A stretch of DNA of 64,000 nucleotides from Nostoc piscinale CENA21. Lineage in GTDB: Bacteria; Cyanobacteriota; Cyanobacteriia; Cyanobacteriales; Nostocaceae. The notes beneath the pieces were generated by a model. That model had not been told where the DNA came from. It was given only the letters and a program-made list of their open reading frames with translations, and searched no databases. Of this stretch, positions 55,558-64,000 are shown in pieces; positions within the stretch are counted from its first letter, which is position 1, and each line of letters starts with the position of its first letter. A program made the translations under genes and the position numbers. The DNA is taken from NCBI RefSeq assembly GCF_001298445.1, contig NZ_CP012036.1, forward strand, positions 6,759,525-6,823,524, given 5' to 3'.

Positions 55558-56745
55558 ATGCCCCATCAATCAGCTACTACGTTGTCTACTCAAACATCTA
55601 GTTCATTATCGGCACTGGCGATCGCTCCGGCAAAAGTCATCCGTGGATCTGGAGTATTGTCAGCAGCACCAGCAGAGATTGCCCTTTTAGGTAGTCGTCC
55701 TTTAATAGTTGCGGGCAATCAAACTCTAGCCCTGACTCAAAATACTTTACAACCAATTTTAGAGCAACAACAGTTGCATACTGCTCAAGCTTCATACGGT
55801 GCAGATTGTTCAGAAGCAACTTTGAAATCTTTACGCAAGGCAGCGAAAGAACACAAAGCCGACATGATTATTGGTGTTGGTGGCGGTAAAGCATTAGATA
55901 CGGCAAAACTAGTTGCTTATCAGTTGCAGTTACCAGTGGTGACAATTCCGACTTCCGCCGCTACTTGTGCAGCTTGGACAGCCCTCTCCAATGTGTATTC
56001 TGAGGCGGGGGCTTTTTTGTATGATGTGGCGCTGTCTCGCTGTCCTGATTTATTAATTCTGGACTATGATTTGATTGCCACAGCACCACAATATACATTA
56101 GTAGCTGGCATTGGGGATGCGATCGCTAAATGGTACGAAGCCTCGGTGAGTAGCGGACATTTACAGCAGACTTTAATTATTGCCGCAGTCCAACAGGCCA
56201 GAGTTTTACGCGATATCTTATTCCAAAAATCAGCCGCAGCCTTAGAAAAACCAGGCAGTGAAGTTTGGCAAGAAGTTGTTGATGCAACCGTTTTACTAGC
56301 CGGAGTCATCGGCGGATTGGGTGGGGCGCAGTGTCGCACCGTTGCCGCCCATGCTGTACACAACGGCTTAACTCACATTGCCGGACACAGCAGCATCCAC
56401 GGCGAAAAAGTCGCATTTGGCATTTTAGTGCAACTGCGTTTAGAAGAAATGATTTTGGGTAATCAGTTAGCCACGACTGCTAGGCAACAGTTGTTAAAGT
56501 TTTATGCAGAGATTGGCTTGCCCCAAAAATTAGATGATCTGGGATTAGGCAACATTAAATTAAGTGAGTTAAAAACCGCAGCCGAAATTTCCCTAGTACC
56601 AAATTCGGATATTCACCGCTTACCTTTCAAGGTAGGACTAGAACAGCTGATGGCCGCGATGGTTTCGACTACTGCACCCACAGACAGCCGAGAATCAAGC
56701 AGTCGGGTAGCAGTAAAGGCAATTGATCAGCCAATTGAGGGGTAA
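55558..56745 (+). CDS. Iron-containing alcohol dehydrogenase / glycerol dehydrogenase-like protein
   Basis: 395 residues. The family (group III polyol dehydrogenases, related to GldA) uses NAD(P) and a divalent metal. The nucleotide-binding glycine motif is GVGGGKALDTAK (106-117), and PTSAATCAAWTALSNVYSEA follows. Metal ligands fit Asp187 in GIGDAIAKW, His268 in HAVHNGLTH and His281 in SIHGEKVAFG. The N-terminal 25 residues are low complexity. The true substrate is unknown; glycerol and other short polyols are possible. The aminotransferase gene follows 160 bases downstream on the same strand. Confidence 0.88.
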   Translation: MPHQSATTLSTQTSSSLSALAIAPAKVIRGSGVLSAAPAEIALLGSRPLIVAGNQTLALTQNTLQPILEQQQLHTAQASYGADCSEATLKSLRKAAKEHKADMIIGVGGGKALDTAKLVAYQLQLPVVTIPTSAATCAAWTALSNVYSEAGAFLYDVALSRCPDLLILDYDLIATAPQYTLVAGIGDAIAKWYEASVSSGHLQQTLIIAAVQQARVLRDILFQKSAAALEKPGSEVWQEVVDATVLLAGVIGGLGGAQCRTVAAHAVHNGLTHIAGHSSIHGEKVAFGILVQLRLEEMILGNQLATTARQQLLKFYAEIGLPQKLDDLGLGNIKLSELKTAAEISLVPNSDIHRLPFKVGLEQLMAAMVSTTAPTDSRESSSRVAVKAIDQPIEG

Positions 56746-56908
56746 AAAATTTCTGGCTGGCAAAATAACACCCGATGTTTTTGCCAAGATTAGCCAAAGT
56801 CAGATTTTGCTCACTTATGAATTTCTCAAATTTATCCACAGCCGCCAACTGAAGATGTATGAGAGAAATTTTACACACAAATCAACTGTATCAAGAAGTG
56901 GTACATCA

Positions 56909-58119
56909 ATGACACTGAATTGGATTGCCCCAGCAGAACGTATACAGAAACTGCCAGCTTATGTATTTGCCCGCCTGGATGAACTTAAAGCTAAGGCACG
57001 GGAACAAGGATTGGATTTGATTGATTTGGGGATGGGGAACCCGGATGGCCCCACACCCCAACCAGTCGTAGAAGCTGCGATCGCCGCTTTGCAAAATCCC
57101 GCCAATCACGGTTATCCGCCCTTTGAAGGAACTGCGAGTTTTCGCCGTGCCATCACCATTGGTACAATCGCCGCTATGGTGTCGTGCTTGATCCTGACAG
57201 CGAAGCCTTACCGCTACTCGGTTCTAAAGAGGGATTAGGACATTTGGCAATGGCCTATATTAACCCTGGTGATGTCGTTTTAGTGCCGTCACCAGCTTAT
57301 CCTGCTCATTTTCGGGGGCCTGTAATTGCTGGGGCGCAAGTCCATAACTTGATTCTCAAACCGGAAAATGATTGGTTGATTGATTTAGCGGCCATTCCTG
57401 AAGAAGTTGCCCAAAAAGCTAAAATTCTCTATTTCAATTATCCCAGTAATCCCACTGCTGCCACTGCACCGCGAGAATTTTTTGAGGAAATTGTTGCCTT
57501 TGCCCGGAAATACGAAATTCTCTTGGTGCATGATTTATGTTATGCCGAGTTAGCTTTTGATGGCTATCAACCCACGAGTTTGTTAGAAATTCCTGGCGCA
57601 AAAGAAATTGGTGTGGAGTTTCATACCTTATCTAAAACTTATAATATGGCTGGTTGGCGGGTAGGTTTTGTTGTCGGCAACAGCCAAATTATCCAAGGTT
57701 TGCGGACGCTGAAAACCAACTTGGATTACGGGATTTTTGCCGCCTTGCAAACAGCCGCCGAAACCGCCCTACAATTGCCAGATGTTTATTTACACGAAGT
57801 TCAACAGCGTTACCGCACCCGCCGCGACTTTCTCATTCAAGGTTTAGGTGAGTTGGGTTGGGATATTCCCAAAACCAAAGCCACCATGTATCTTTGGGTG
57901 AAATGTCCTGTGGGTACAACTTCCACCGATTTTGCCTTGAATGTATTGCAACAAACAGGCGTGGTAGTGACTCCTGGTAATGCCTTTGGGGTTGCGGGTG
58001 AAGGTTATGTGCGGATTAGTTTAATTGCAGATTGCGATCGCTTAGGTGAAGCTTTACACCGCTTTAAACAAGCTGGTATCTCATATCAATCGGAAAAATT
58101 AGTTTCTGTGCCACTTTAA
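56909..58119 (+). pseudogene. Class I/II aminotransferase (AlaC/aspartate aminotransferase-like), split by a frameshift
   Basis: The PLP aminotransferase fold is clear: MTLNWIAPAERIQKLPAYVF, LIDLGMGNPDGPTP, GYPPFEGTASFRRAIT in the first frame, which ends at 57238. From about 57152 the other frame gives NWYNRRYGVVLDPDSEALPL, with LGSKEGLGHLAMAY, FNYPSNPTAATAP, the PLP lysine in TLSKTYNMAGWRVGF, and the usual C-terminal part to 58119. The switch is ACCATTGG where ACCAATTGG would keep the frame, a one-base deletion. Intact length would be about 403. Substrate is uncertain (alanine, aspartate or LL-diaminopimelate-like). Break may be an assembly error. Confidence 0.88.
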
Positions 58120-58790
58120 TAAGTGACATGAGATTTTAACTACTAACGCCCCCACTACACTATAGTGGGGAGTTAACTTCAAAAATTATGGGATTCCTAC
58201 TGTTTTAATTGGGCAAGTTGGGGAAAAAATTGTTCTTTGCTTAATGAAATTCATCTTGTGAATTTGATGTAAAAATTGTTATCTAGGCTGCAATATTGTA
58301 TTTGCAAAGCTAATTGGTCAATAGCTATAGTTTTTCTATACCTTGCAATGAGCTAATTGTTGATATTTATAGTTAGACAAATTTTTTTGAGAAATTTTAT
58401 TTGGTTTTTCATAATATTTTTACAATACAGAAATCTGGTTGGGAATTTTATGCTAATTTCCGAATCAGGAGCTATCTGCCCGTATCAATTCGCTCATCAC
58501 TACTGAAAAGCAAAATTAGATAAACTGCGGAATTTTAGCATAATTGTTTATATTTACAGCAAAAAAATTGCGCTTACTCCAGATATCAAATCACACAGAA
58601 CAAATTTCAGTAACCAAAGTCTTATATACTAGACATGAATTTAATCGGTTTGAATTTGTCGTTAATTATGATACAAAGACTATTAATCTTGAGATGAAAT
58701 ACTAACTCATCTCAAGGTAAAAAGTATATCCCGGATCATTAAACAACTTTCAACTGCATGTGGTGTAAAAACTCAGAGGGGAGTGACAAC
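58120..58790. other. Intergenic region; hairpin at 58150-58170
   Basis: CCCCACTA (58150-58157) and TAGTGGGG (58163-58170) form a short strong stem 30 bases after the aminotransferase stop, a probable terminator although no T tract follows. The remaining 600 bases are AT-rich, with no gene seen. The promoter of the squalene synthase-like gene should lie in the last part. Confidence 0.45.
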
Positions 58791-59621
58791 ATGGATTTAC
58801 GTGGTGATGCCTTGCAAATCCTCAAAGAAACTAGTCGAACTTTTTATATTCCAATTAGTATTTTACCGTCAGGATTGCAAGAAGCCGTCGCATCAGCATA
58901 CTTGTGTATGCGTGCCATTGATGAAATTGAAGATCATCCAGACCTGGATAATTCAACAAAGGCACAACTGTTACACAAGATTAGTTTGACATTACAAGCA
59001 GGAGTAGATGGCTTTGCAGTTGACGCTTTCTCTGTAGGGTTTAGCGGCTACGAGGAAGTTTTAGCAGAAGTAACTCTGAGAGTCAGAGAATGGTCTTTAT
59101 TAGCCCCTGAGACTATTGCACCACGGATTTGGGATGCAACCGCAGCAATGGCTGATCGGATGGCTGATTGGGCAGAAAAAAACTGGAAAATTGAAACCGA
59201 GTCTGATTTAGATCGTTACACCTTTGGGGTAGCTGGTGCAGTTGGGTTGTTACTTTCAGATTTATGGACTTGGTATGATGGCACACAAACCAATCGTACT
59301 TTAGCAATTGGCTTTGGTCGTGGCTTGCAAGCTGTTAATATTCTCCGCAACCACATTGAAGATATGGGGCGCGGTGTTAACTTCTTTCCAGATGGTTGGA
59401 CAGTGACAGAAATGCAAGAGTATGCCCTACGCAACTTAGCGTTAGCCGATGCTTATACTCAAGCTTTACCTGCTGGCCCAGCTTTAAACTTTTGTCAAAT
59501 TCCGTTAACTTTGGCACATGGTACGATTGATGCTCTTGCCAATGGTAAGGAGAAACTCAGCCGCAGTGAAGTTATCGCCTTGCTAGAGCAATTGAATGCT
59601 GTTAATGTCAAAGCTAGTTAA
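58791..59621 (+). CDS. Squalene/phytoene synthase family protein
   Basis: 276 residues from the ATG at 58791, with GAGGGGAG as RBS; an ATG 33 bases earlier lacks one. The family condenses two prenyl diphosphates head-to-head. The first aspartate motif is DEIED (44-48). The second, usually D-x-x-x-D, reads NILRNHIEDMGRGVNFFP with Asn187 in place of the first Asp and Asp191 kept. Helices between them fit the all-alpha fold. The nearby hpnH and hpnA genes point to hopanoid synthesis, where squalene is the precursor, but carotenoid-type activity or loss of activity cannot be excluded given the Asn. Confidence 0.85.
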   Translation: MDLRGDALQILKETSRTFYIPISILPSGLQEAVASAYLCMRAIDEIEDHPDLDNSTKAQLLHKISLTLQAGVDGFAVDAFSVGFSGYEEVLAEVTLRVREWSLLAPETIAPRIWDATAAMADRMADWAEKNWKIETESDLDRYTFGVAGAVGLLLSDLWTWYDGTQTNRTLAIGFGRGLQAVNILRNHIEDMGRGVNFFPDGWTVTEMQEYALRNLALADAYTQALPAGPALNFCQIPLTLAHGTIDALANGKEKLSRSEVIALLEQLNAVNVKAS

Positions 59622-59750
59622 TAACTTTTTTCAATACGGTTGATTAAGTAAGTTCAAGTTTAAGAGTGCTGATTTTTAGACTGTGGTGTATTTTGGTTAT
59701 TAACCCAAATTTTTAACTACGTCGTAAATCTCAAAAGCAAGTAACCATAC

Positions 59751-59780
59751 AATACAGACGTGAGCGATCGCGTCTGTATT
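59751..59780. terminator. Bidirectional hairpin terminator
   Basis: AATACAGACG (59751-59760) pairs with CGTCTGTATT (59771-59780), followed by TTTAAATT. The loop is TGAGCGATCG, so it uses a HIP1 site. It separates the convergent squalene synthase-like and DUF2237 genes. Confidence 0.7.
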
Positions 59781-59793
59781 TTTAAATTAAGGG

Positions 59794-60165
59794 TTAAGAT
59801 GCAGAAAAGCCGTATTTTCTTAAATCTTCCAAGGAACAAACTTCTAAGGCTCTAGCGTGGGTTGCTTCGAGAACTACAGGAGGTGCGTAACCAGCTTCCA
59901 TTGCTTCTTGCCAACGTGCTGCACATAAACACCAGCGATCGCCAGGCCGTAATCCGGGAAAATTATATTCAGGAAATGCTGTACTTAAATCATTACCACG
60001 GGATTTGGTAAACTCCAAAAATTCTTCTGTCACCTGGGCGCAAACAACGTGCATTCCAAAATCTTGCCCACCAGTATTACAATACCCATCACGGTAATAA
60101 CCAGTCATCGGTGAAGTACAGCAAACTTCTAAATCTGTGCCGAGTACATTTTTAGCTTCTGTCAT
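59794..60165 (-). CDS. DUF2237 family protein
   Basis: 123 residues. The family signature is easy to see: KNVLGTDLEVCCTSPMTGYY, RDGYCNTGGQDFGMHVVCAQ, VTEEFLEFTKSRGNDLSTAF, and GDRWCLCAARWQEAMEAGYA. Several conserved Cys residues suggest metal or disulfide binding, but function is unknown. It follows hpnH on the same strand, separated by 140 bases of STRR-like repeats (ACCCTTACACCCTTAC at 60260-60290), so it may or may not be co-transcribed. Confidence 0.9.
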   Translation of the reverse strand: MTEAKNVLGTDLEVCCTSPMTGYYRDGYCNTGGQDFGMHVVCAQVTEEFLEFTKSRGNDLSTAFPEYNFPGLRPGDRWCLCAARWQEAMEAGYAPPVVLEATHARALEVCSLEDLRKYGFSAS

Positions 60166-60303
60166 TTTCTATTCCTTAATATTTCAATAAAAGTAAAAAT
60201 TAATACTTGGAAGCAAATAAATATTTAAGGGTATAAGAGTTAAGGTGTTCCAATCTACCTTCAACCCTTACACCCTTACAACCTTACACCTTTTTCTTCT
60301 GAC

Positions 60304-61323
60304 CTAACTCTTACCAAACACCGTACTCAGGGAACGGGCGATGTTTTGTGGTTGCATTGCATCCATTGCGGCGGTTGGTTCGTAGCCGCAGTGAACCATA
60401 CAATCAGCACACTGGGGATTACCACTGGCGCGGCCGTATTTACTCCAGTCTGTGTTATCTAGCAATTCTTTGAAGCTAGTGTAATGCCCTTCGTTCAACA
60501 AATAACAGGGTTTTTGCCAACCAAGAACGCTATAGCTCGGACTTCCCCAAGGTGTACATTCGTAGTCTTTTTCACCAATCAGAAAGTCTAGGAACAAGGG
60601 ATTGTGATTGAAGTTCCAGTTTTTCTTACCTGATGTGTAGGGTGTGAGGATTTCCCGGAATAGGGCGCGAGTTTGTTCGCGTTTGAGGAAATGGTCTTGA
60701 TCTGGGGCCCATTCGTAGCTGTAACCAGGGGAAATCATCATCCCATCAATATTTAGGCTTTCGAGAAAATCAAAGAATTCTTGCATTTCTTTGACATCTG
60801 CGCCTTCAAAGATGGTGGTGTTAGTGGTGACGCGGAAACCTTTGGCTTTAGCTGCACGAATGGCGTTGACAGCAGTATCAAACACACCTTTGCGATCAAC
60901 ACATTTATCATGCCACTCGCGCATTCCATCTAAGTGGACACTGAAGGTAAAGTAAGGCGAAGGTTGGAATTTATCGAGGCTTTTTTCGAGTAACAAACCA
61001 TTGGTACACAAGTAAACATATTTCTTGCGTTCTACTAATCCTCGGACAATCTCATCAATTTGGGGGTGGAGTAATGGTTCTCCTCCAGGAATAGAAACTA
61101 CAGGTGCGCCACATTCTTCCACTGCGGCGAAGCACTCTTGGGGTGTGAGATTGCGTTTGAGAATTTCCACGGGGTGCTGAATCTTGCCACAACCAGAACA
61201 AGCTAAATTACAACGAAATAATGGTTCTAGCATCAATACCAAGGGGAAGCGTTTACGCCCTAAAAGACGCTGAGTTACCAGATACTTCCCGATATCCATT
61301 GCTTGTTGTAGATTAATTCCCAC
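60304..61323 (-). CDS. hpnH: Hopanoid biosynthesis radical SAM protein HpnH
   Basis: 339 residues. HpnH joins a 5'-deoxyadenosyl group to diploptene to make adenosylhopane, the first step of the extended hopanoid side chain. The radical SAM Cys motif CNLACSGC (CxxxCxxC type) is near residue 38, followed by SIPGGEPLLHPQIDEI and YVYLCTNGLLLEKSLDKF. The C-terminal part has GNPQCADCMVHCGYEPTAAM, typical of HpnH. Full length. It lies downstream of hpnA on the same strand, with an inverted heptamer repeat between them. Confidence 0.95.
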   Translation of the reverse strand: MGINLQQAMDIGKYLVTQRLLGRKRFPLVLMLEPLFRCNLACSGCGKIQHPVEILKRNLTPQECFAAVEECGAPVVSIPGGEPLLHPQIDEIVRGLVERKKYVYLCTNGLLLEKSLDKFQPSPYFTFSVHLDGMREWHDKCVDRKGVFDTAVNAIRAAKAKGFRVTTNTTIFEGADVKEMQEFFDFLESLNIDGMMISPGYSYEWAPDQDHFLKREQTRALFREILTPYTSGKKNWNFNHNPLFLDFLIGEKDYECTPWGSPSYSVLGWQKPCYLLNEGHYTSFKELLDNTDWSKYGRASGNPQCADCMVHCGYEPTAAMDAMQPQNIARSLSTVFGKS

Positions 61324-61358
61324 TTTCCTATCACTCCTCTCTTATAAGTACATAAAAG

Positions 61359-61425
61359 TTTGAAGTCTGAAGTCTGAAGTCTGAAATTGATATTTCATAC
61401 TTTACACTTCAAACTTCAGACTTCA
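61359..61425. repeat. Inverted STRR heptamer repeat between hpnA and hpnH
   Basis: Head-to-tail TGAAGTC heptamers (TTTGAAGTCTGAAGTCTGAA from about 61359) face the complementary ACTTCAAACTTCAGACTTCA (61405-61424). Together they could fold into a long hairpin just after the hpnA stop. The forward part is like that at 28596-28626. Confidence 0.6.
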
Positions 61426-62406
61426 TTTGACATAACCTTCAGCCATAAACCAATCGACGGCATCTTTTAACGCTGCTTTCAGGGGAGACTGGGGTAGCCC
61501 CAACTCGCGGACAGCTTTACTAGCGTCATAGTACATGTGTTGTTGAGCCATACGGACACCATCTATTGGGACTGAAGGCGTTTTTCCTAGTGGTGCGAGA
61601 ATTTTCTCATCAATCCAAGCCACACTCAAGGGTATCCAAGCAGGAATGGTGCGTTGGGGTGCTGGTAAATTCGTAATTTCGGCGAGTTGTTCTAGTAATT
61701 GCTTGAGGCTGAGGTTTTGGTGTCCTAAGATATAACGATCGCCTGACTTCCCTTTTTGCAACGCCAGTAAATGTCCCCAAGCCACATCCCGCACATCGAT
61801 GAAATTTAGCCCAGTATCCAGATAAACTGGCATTTCTCGCCGCAAAAACCGTAGGATAATATCGCCTGTGGGTGTGGGTTTGATATCTAATGAACCAATT
61901 GGAGTACTGGGGTTGACAATTACGACATCTTGCCCTCTAGCGGCTGCTTGTTTAGCTTCTTGTTCGGCGAGAAATTTTGACTGTTTGTAACTACCAATCA
62001 GTTTTTCCACTGGACTTTGATAAGTTTCATCGACAGGTTTACCAGCCGCCCCGACTCCAATCGCTGATACTGAACTGGTGTAAACGGTGCGTTCAATCTC
62101 AGCTTTGCGGGCAGCTTCGAGGATATTCCGTGTACCAATAACGTTGTAACGATACAGTAGTTGTCTATCTACTTGCCACAAAGAATAATGGGCAGCGACA
62201 TGGAATAAATATTGACAACCCCTCATTTGTTGCCAAATTTCCGAATCTGTCAAATCACCCTTGACTAGTTCCACATCCAAGCCGCGTAAATTGGCTAAAT
62301 TACTGCTAGGGCGCACTAAAGCTTTAACTTTGTATCCTTGTTGCAGTAGTAACCGCACCAAGTGGGAACCGACAAAACCGGTTCCCCCTGTGACAAAGGC
62401 TTGCAT
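61423..62406 (-). CDS. hpnA: Hopanoid-associated NAD-dependent sugar epimerase HpnA
   Basis: 327 residues, an extended short-chain dehydrogenase. The NAD-binding motif GGTGFVGSHL (7-16), the strand YLFHVAAHYSLW, catalytic Ser in SSVSAIG and the YxxxK pair in YKQSK are present. The homologue in hopanoid clusters is named HpnA; its sugar substrate is not known with certainty. Its ATG overlaps the TAA stop of the RND gene upstream by one base (TAATG), so the two are translationally coupled. hpnH follows after 100 bases. Confidence 0.92.
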   Translation of the reverse strand: MQAFVTGGTGFVGSHLVRLLLQQGYKVKALVRPSSNLANLRGLDVELVKGDLTDSEIWQQMRGCQYLFHVAAHYSLWQVDRQLLYRYNVIGTRNILEAARKAEIERTVYTSSVSAIGVGAAGKPVDETYQSPVEKLIGSYKQSKFLAEQEAKQAAARGQDVVIVNPSTPIGSLDIKPTPTGDIILRFLRREMPVYLDTGLNFIDVRDVAWGHLLALQKGKSGDRYILGHQNLSLKQLLEQLAEITNLPAPQRTIPAWIPLSVAWIDEKILAPLGKTPSVPIDGVRMAQQHMYYDASKAVRELGLPQSPLKAALKDAVDWFMAEGYVK

Positions 62407-64000
62407 TAGTTTTTCGCCTCCTGACGAAAGCGCGGGAACCAGTCATCTAAGATGGCGTAAACTACGGGTACAACAATTAAGCTGAGGATTGTGGAACTGA
62501 CCAAACCTCCAGCAATAGCCACCGCCATAGGCGATCGCAATTCTGAACCAGCACCAAGACCCAAGGCAATGGGTAACATCCCTAAAATTGTGGAAGCAGT
62601 GGTCATCATAATCGGTCGCAGACGCACTGGCCCGGCTTTTAAGATAGCGTCGGTACGGTCTAAGCCCGATTCACGCAGTTGGTTGATATAATCCACCAGC
62701 AAAATCGCATTTTTATTGGCTAGTCCTAATAAAAAGACAAAGCCAATCAGCGAAATCATGCCAAAGTCGCTCTCAGTAAACAAGAGCGCCAGTAATGCCC
62801 CTACCAAAGCCAACGGTAAGGAAACACCAATCACTACCGGGTCTACCCAGCTTTTGAAGAGTAAAATTAGCACTACAACAATACACAGGGCTGACAGCAA
62901 CAAAGTCGAAGCAAAACTGCCAAATACCTCTGCCAAGCTGGCAGAATCGCCACCTAAATCGAGAGTCACACCAGGAGGTAAGACAGCTTTTGCTTCTGCC
63001 ACAACTTTGTCAGTGGCATCACCCAATGATAAATTTTGACCAAGGTTGGCACTGATATAGGCTACTCGTTGATTGTTCAAACGCTGAATTTGCAAGAATT
63101 GTCCTTGTTGATTAGCTTCACCTGTGACTGTAATATCAGCCAATCCGGGAATGTTGACTAAGCGTTCTTTAATGGCTTTGCTGGCCTTGGCTAAAGCTTG
63201 TAAATCATCACCTCGCAAGGCTACTTGCAAAGGTTTTTGTCCACCTGTATCGACAAATTGAATATCTTCGACACTGGTTGTTACTCCCTTTAATGTGGGC
63301 AAGCTGGTGCGGAATTGGTCTTGCAGTTCGGCGGTGGTAATATTCCGGTCTTCTTTAAGTTTGATGTAGAGTGTGCCTTTATTTGGCTCGCCTTCACGGG
63401 AACCAACAGTAGTAAACACTGTTTCCACGGCTGGCGATTTTCTGACGACTTCTTCTAATTTCTTAGCAACTTCTAGAGAGTCGTTGAGGGGGTTAGGCAA
63501 CGGGAAAGCTTGCCCAGACGGGGGAATACCTTGGGCAGCAGCCTGTTTTTGTAAAGCTGCTAAATCTGGTATTTGTGGTAAGGGCGCAGTATAAGTGATG
63601 TTGAATTCGCCGCGATCAAGTTTGGGGATAAATCCTTTGGGAATCAGGGGAATTAAGGCTATCCCACCTACAAAACTCAGGACTGCTACTAAGATGACTA
63701 GTCTGCGATGGCGTAAAGACCAGTGCAGTAAGTTGCGGTAAGCTTGGTTGAACCCTAGCCAAGACTTGGCTTCTCGCTTCCGAGGTTTAGCAGATACGGG
63801 TTTTAGCCAGTACATAGCCAACACTGGCGACAAAGTCCTCGCCACCAGCATAGAAGCTAACATTGCGGCTGAAACTGTTATCCCAAAGGGTTTGAAGAAT
63901 TGTCCAACTACCCCACCCATTAAACCTATAGGCAGGAATACTGCCACAGCTGTCAATGTAGCTGCTGTCACAGTCAAACCAATTTCATTAGTTGCCAGTA
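62406..64000 (-). CDS. RND efflux transporter (AcrB/HAE1 family), C-terminal half; start outside window
   Basis: About 531 residues visible of about 1,050. The frame is open to the window edge (LATNEIGLTVTAATLTAVAV). Helices are visible: VAVFLPIGLMGGVVGQFFKP at the start, LVILVAVLSFVGGIALIPLI, the cluster LCIVVVLILLFKSW to FGMISLIGFVFLLGLANKNA, and ILGMLPIALGLGAGSELRSP. Between them lies a periplasmic docking and porter part (VEDIQFVDTGGQKPLQVALR). It uses the proton gradient to export lipophilic compounds. RND proteins of the HpnN type move hopanoids in other bacteria, but this one has the HAE1 pattern, so the link is positional. It is followed directly by hpnA. Confidence 0.93.
   Translation of the reverse strand, partial: LATNEIGLTVTAATLTAVAVFLPIGLMGGVVGQFFKPFGITVSAAMLASMLVARTLSPVLAMYWLKPVSAKPRKREAKSWLGFNQAYRNLLHWSLRHRRLVILVAVLSFVGGIALIPLIPKGFIPKLDRGEFNITYTAPLPQIPDLAALQKQAAAQGIPPSGQAFPLPNPLNDSLEVAKKLEEVVRKSPAVETVFTTVGSREGEPNKGTLYIKLKEDRNITTAELQDQFRTSLPTLKGVTTSVEDIQFVDTGGQKPLQVALRGDDLQALAKASKAIKERLVNIPGLADITVTGEANQQGQFLQIQRLNNQRVAYISANLGQNLSLGDATDKVVAEAKAVLPPGVTLDLGGDSASLAEVFGSFASTLLLSALCIVVVLILLFKSWVDPVVIGVSLPLALVGALLALLFTESDFGMISLIGFVFLLGLANKNAILLVDYINQLRESGLDRTDAILKAGPVRLRPIMMTTASTILGMLPIALGLGAGSELRSPMAVAIAGGLVSSTILSLIVVPVVYAILDDWFPRFRQEAKN

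Noticed and set aside
62491..63594. Plus-strand open frames opposite the RND gene
   Set aside because: Shadows of the long minus-strand gene; Lys/Ser-rich composition is typical of antisense frames of membrane proteins.
1..64000. CRISPR array
   Set aside because: Tandem repeats seen are heptamers or single duplications; there are no regularly spaced repeats with unique spacers and no cas genes.

Overview
The window is chromosomal DNA of a cyanobacterium, most likely a filamentous heterocyst-forming one (Nostoc/Anabaena group). The evidence is the frequent GCGATCGC (HIP1) octamers, heptamer-type short tandem repeats between genes, a NucA/NuiA nuclease-inhibitor pair, DevBCA-type exporter genes, a giant Ser/Thr kinase-histidine kinase, a Ycf51 homologue, and a terpene synthase next to a CYP110-like P450. 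All assignments come from reading the sequence and remembered family knowledge; no search was run.

Layout. 1-4350: the end of ppc (PEP carboxylase), small hypothetical genes (one frameshifted), an FMN-dependent alpha-hydroxyacid oxidase and tRNA-Leu(CAA). 4650-6400: a DUF4157 (eCIS-type) protein followed by an unrecognised protein with a Cys/His pattern like CheD/CNF deamidases. 6650-10500: a D-Ala-D-Ala carboxypeptidase, a frameshifted SUKH-HEAT gene and a transposase relic. 10540-19190: a peptide-export island, the most interesting part. It holds an alternative sigma factor and a partner gene, six small double-glycine-leader precursor-like genes, and a DevB-DevC-DevA exporter. 19400-28500: LOG-family protein, a small gene pair, SRPBCC protein, mechanosensitive-channel-like protein, DUF1517 protein, glycosyltransferase, ThiS and a ThiD2-ThiE fusion. 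28800-38100: DUF1565 beta-helix protein, a 5-oxoprolinase carrying in-frame repeat insertions, an HTH relic and a frameshifted GH31 glucosidase. 38360-50700: a hybrid histidine kinase, nucA/nuiA, a MAPEG protein and a 1887-residue Ser/Thr kinase-ATPase-GAF-histidine kinase. 50700-53100: a two-gene sesquiterpene cluster whose P450 is frameshifted. 54460-58120: Ycf51, an iron-containing alcohol dehydrogenase and a frameshifted aminotransferase. 58790-64000: a squalene/phytoene synthase-like gene, a DUF2237 gene, hpnH, hpnA and the end of an RND pump, forming a hopanoid-related neighbourhood.

How the genes work together. In the peptide island, four small proteins share a leader ending in a GG or GS site and a C-terminal signature close to DNxIxTIxxSRSIY. 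Two more share another leader and a conserved upstream block. The exporter genes sit among them on the same strand, so export of these peptides is the simplest reading, although no C39 leader peptidase is present in the window. The sigma factor is divergent from the first peptide gene and may control the locus.

Six otherwise family-like genes are each broken by what looks like a one- or few-base indel, two of them in runs of eight identical bases. Either the assembly has indel errors or the genome is decaying; reads would settle this, and the affected genes are marked as pseudogenes with that caveat.
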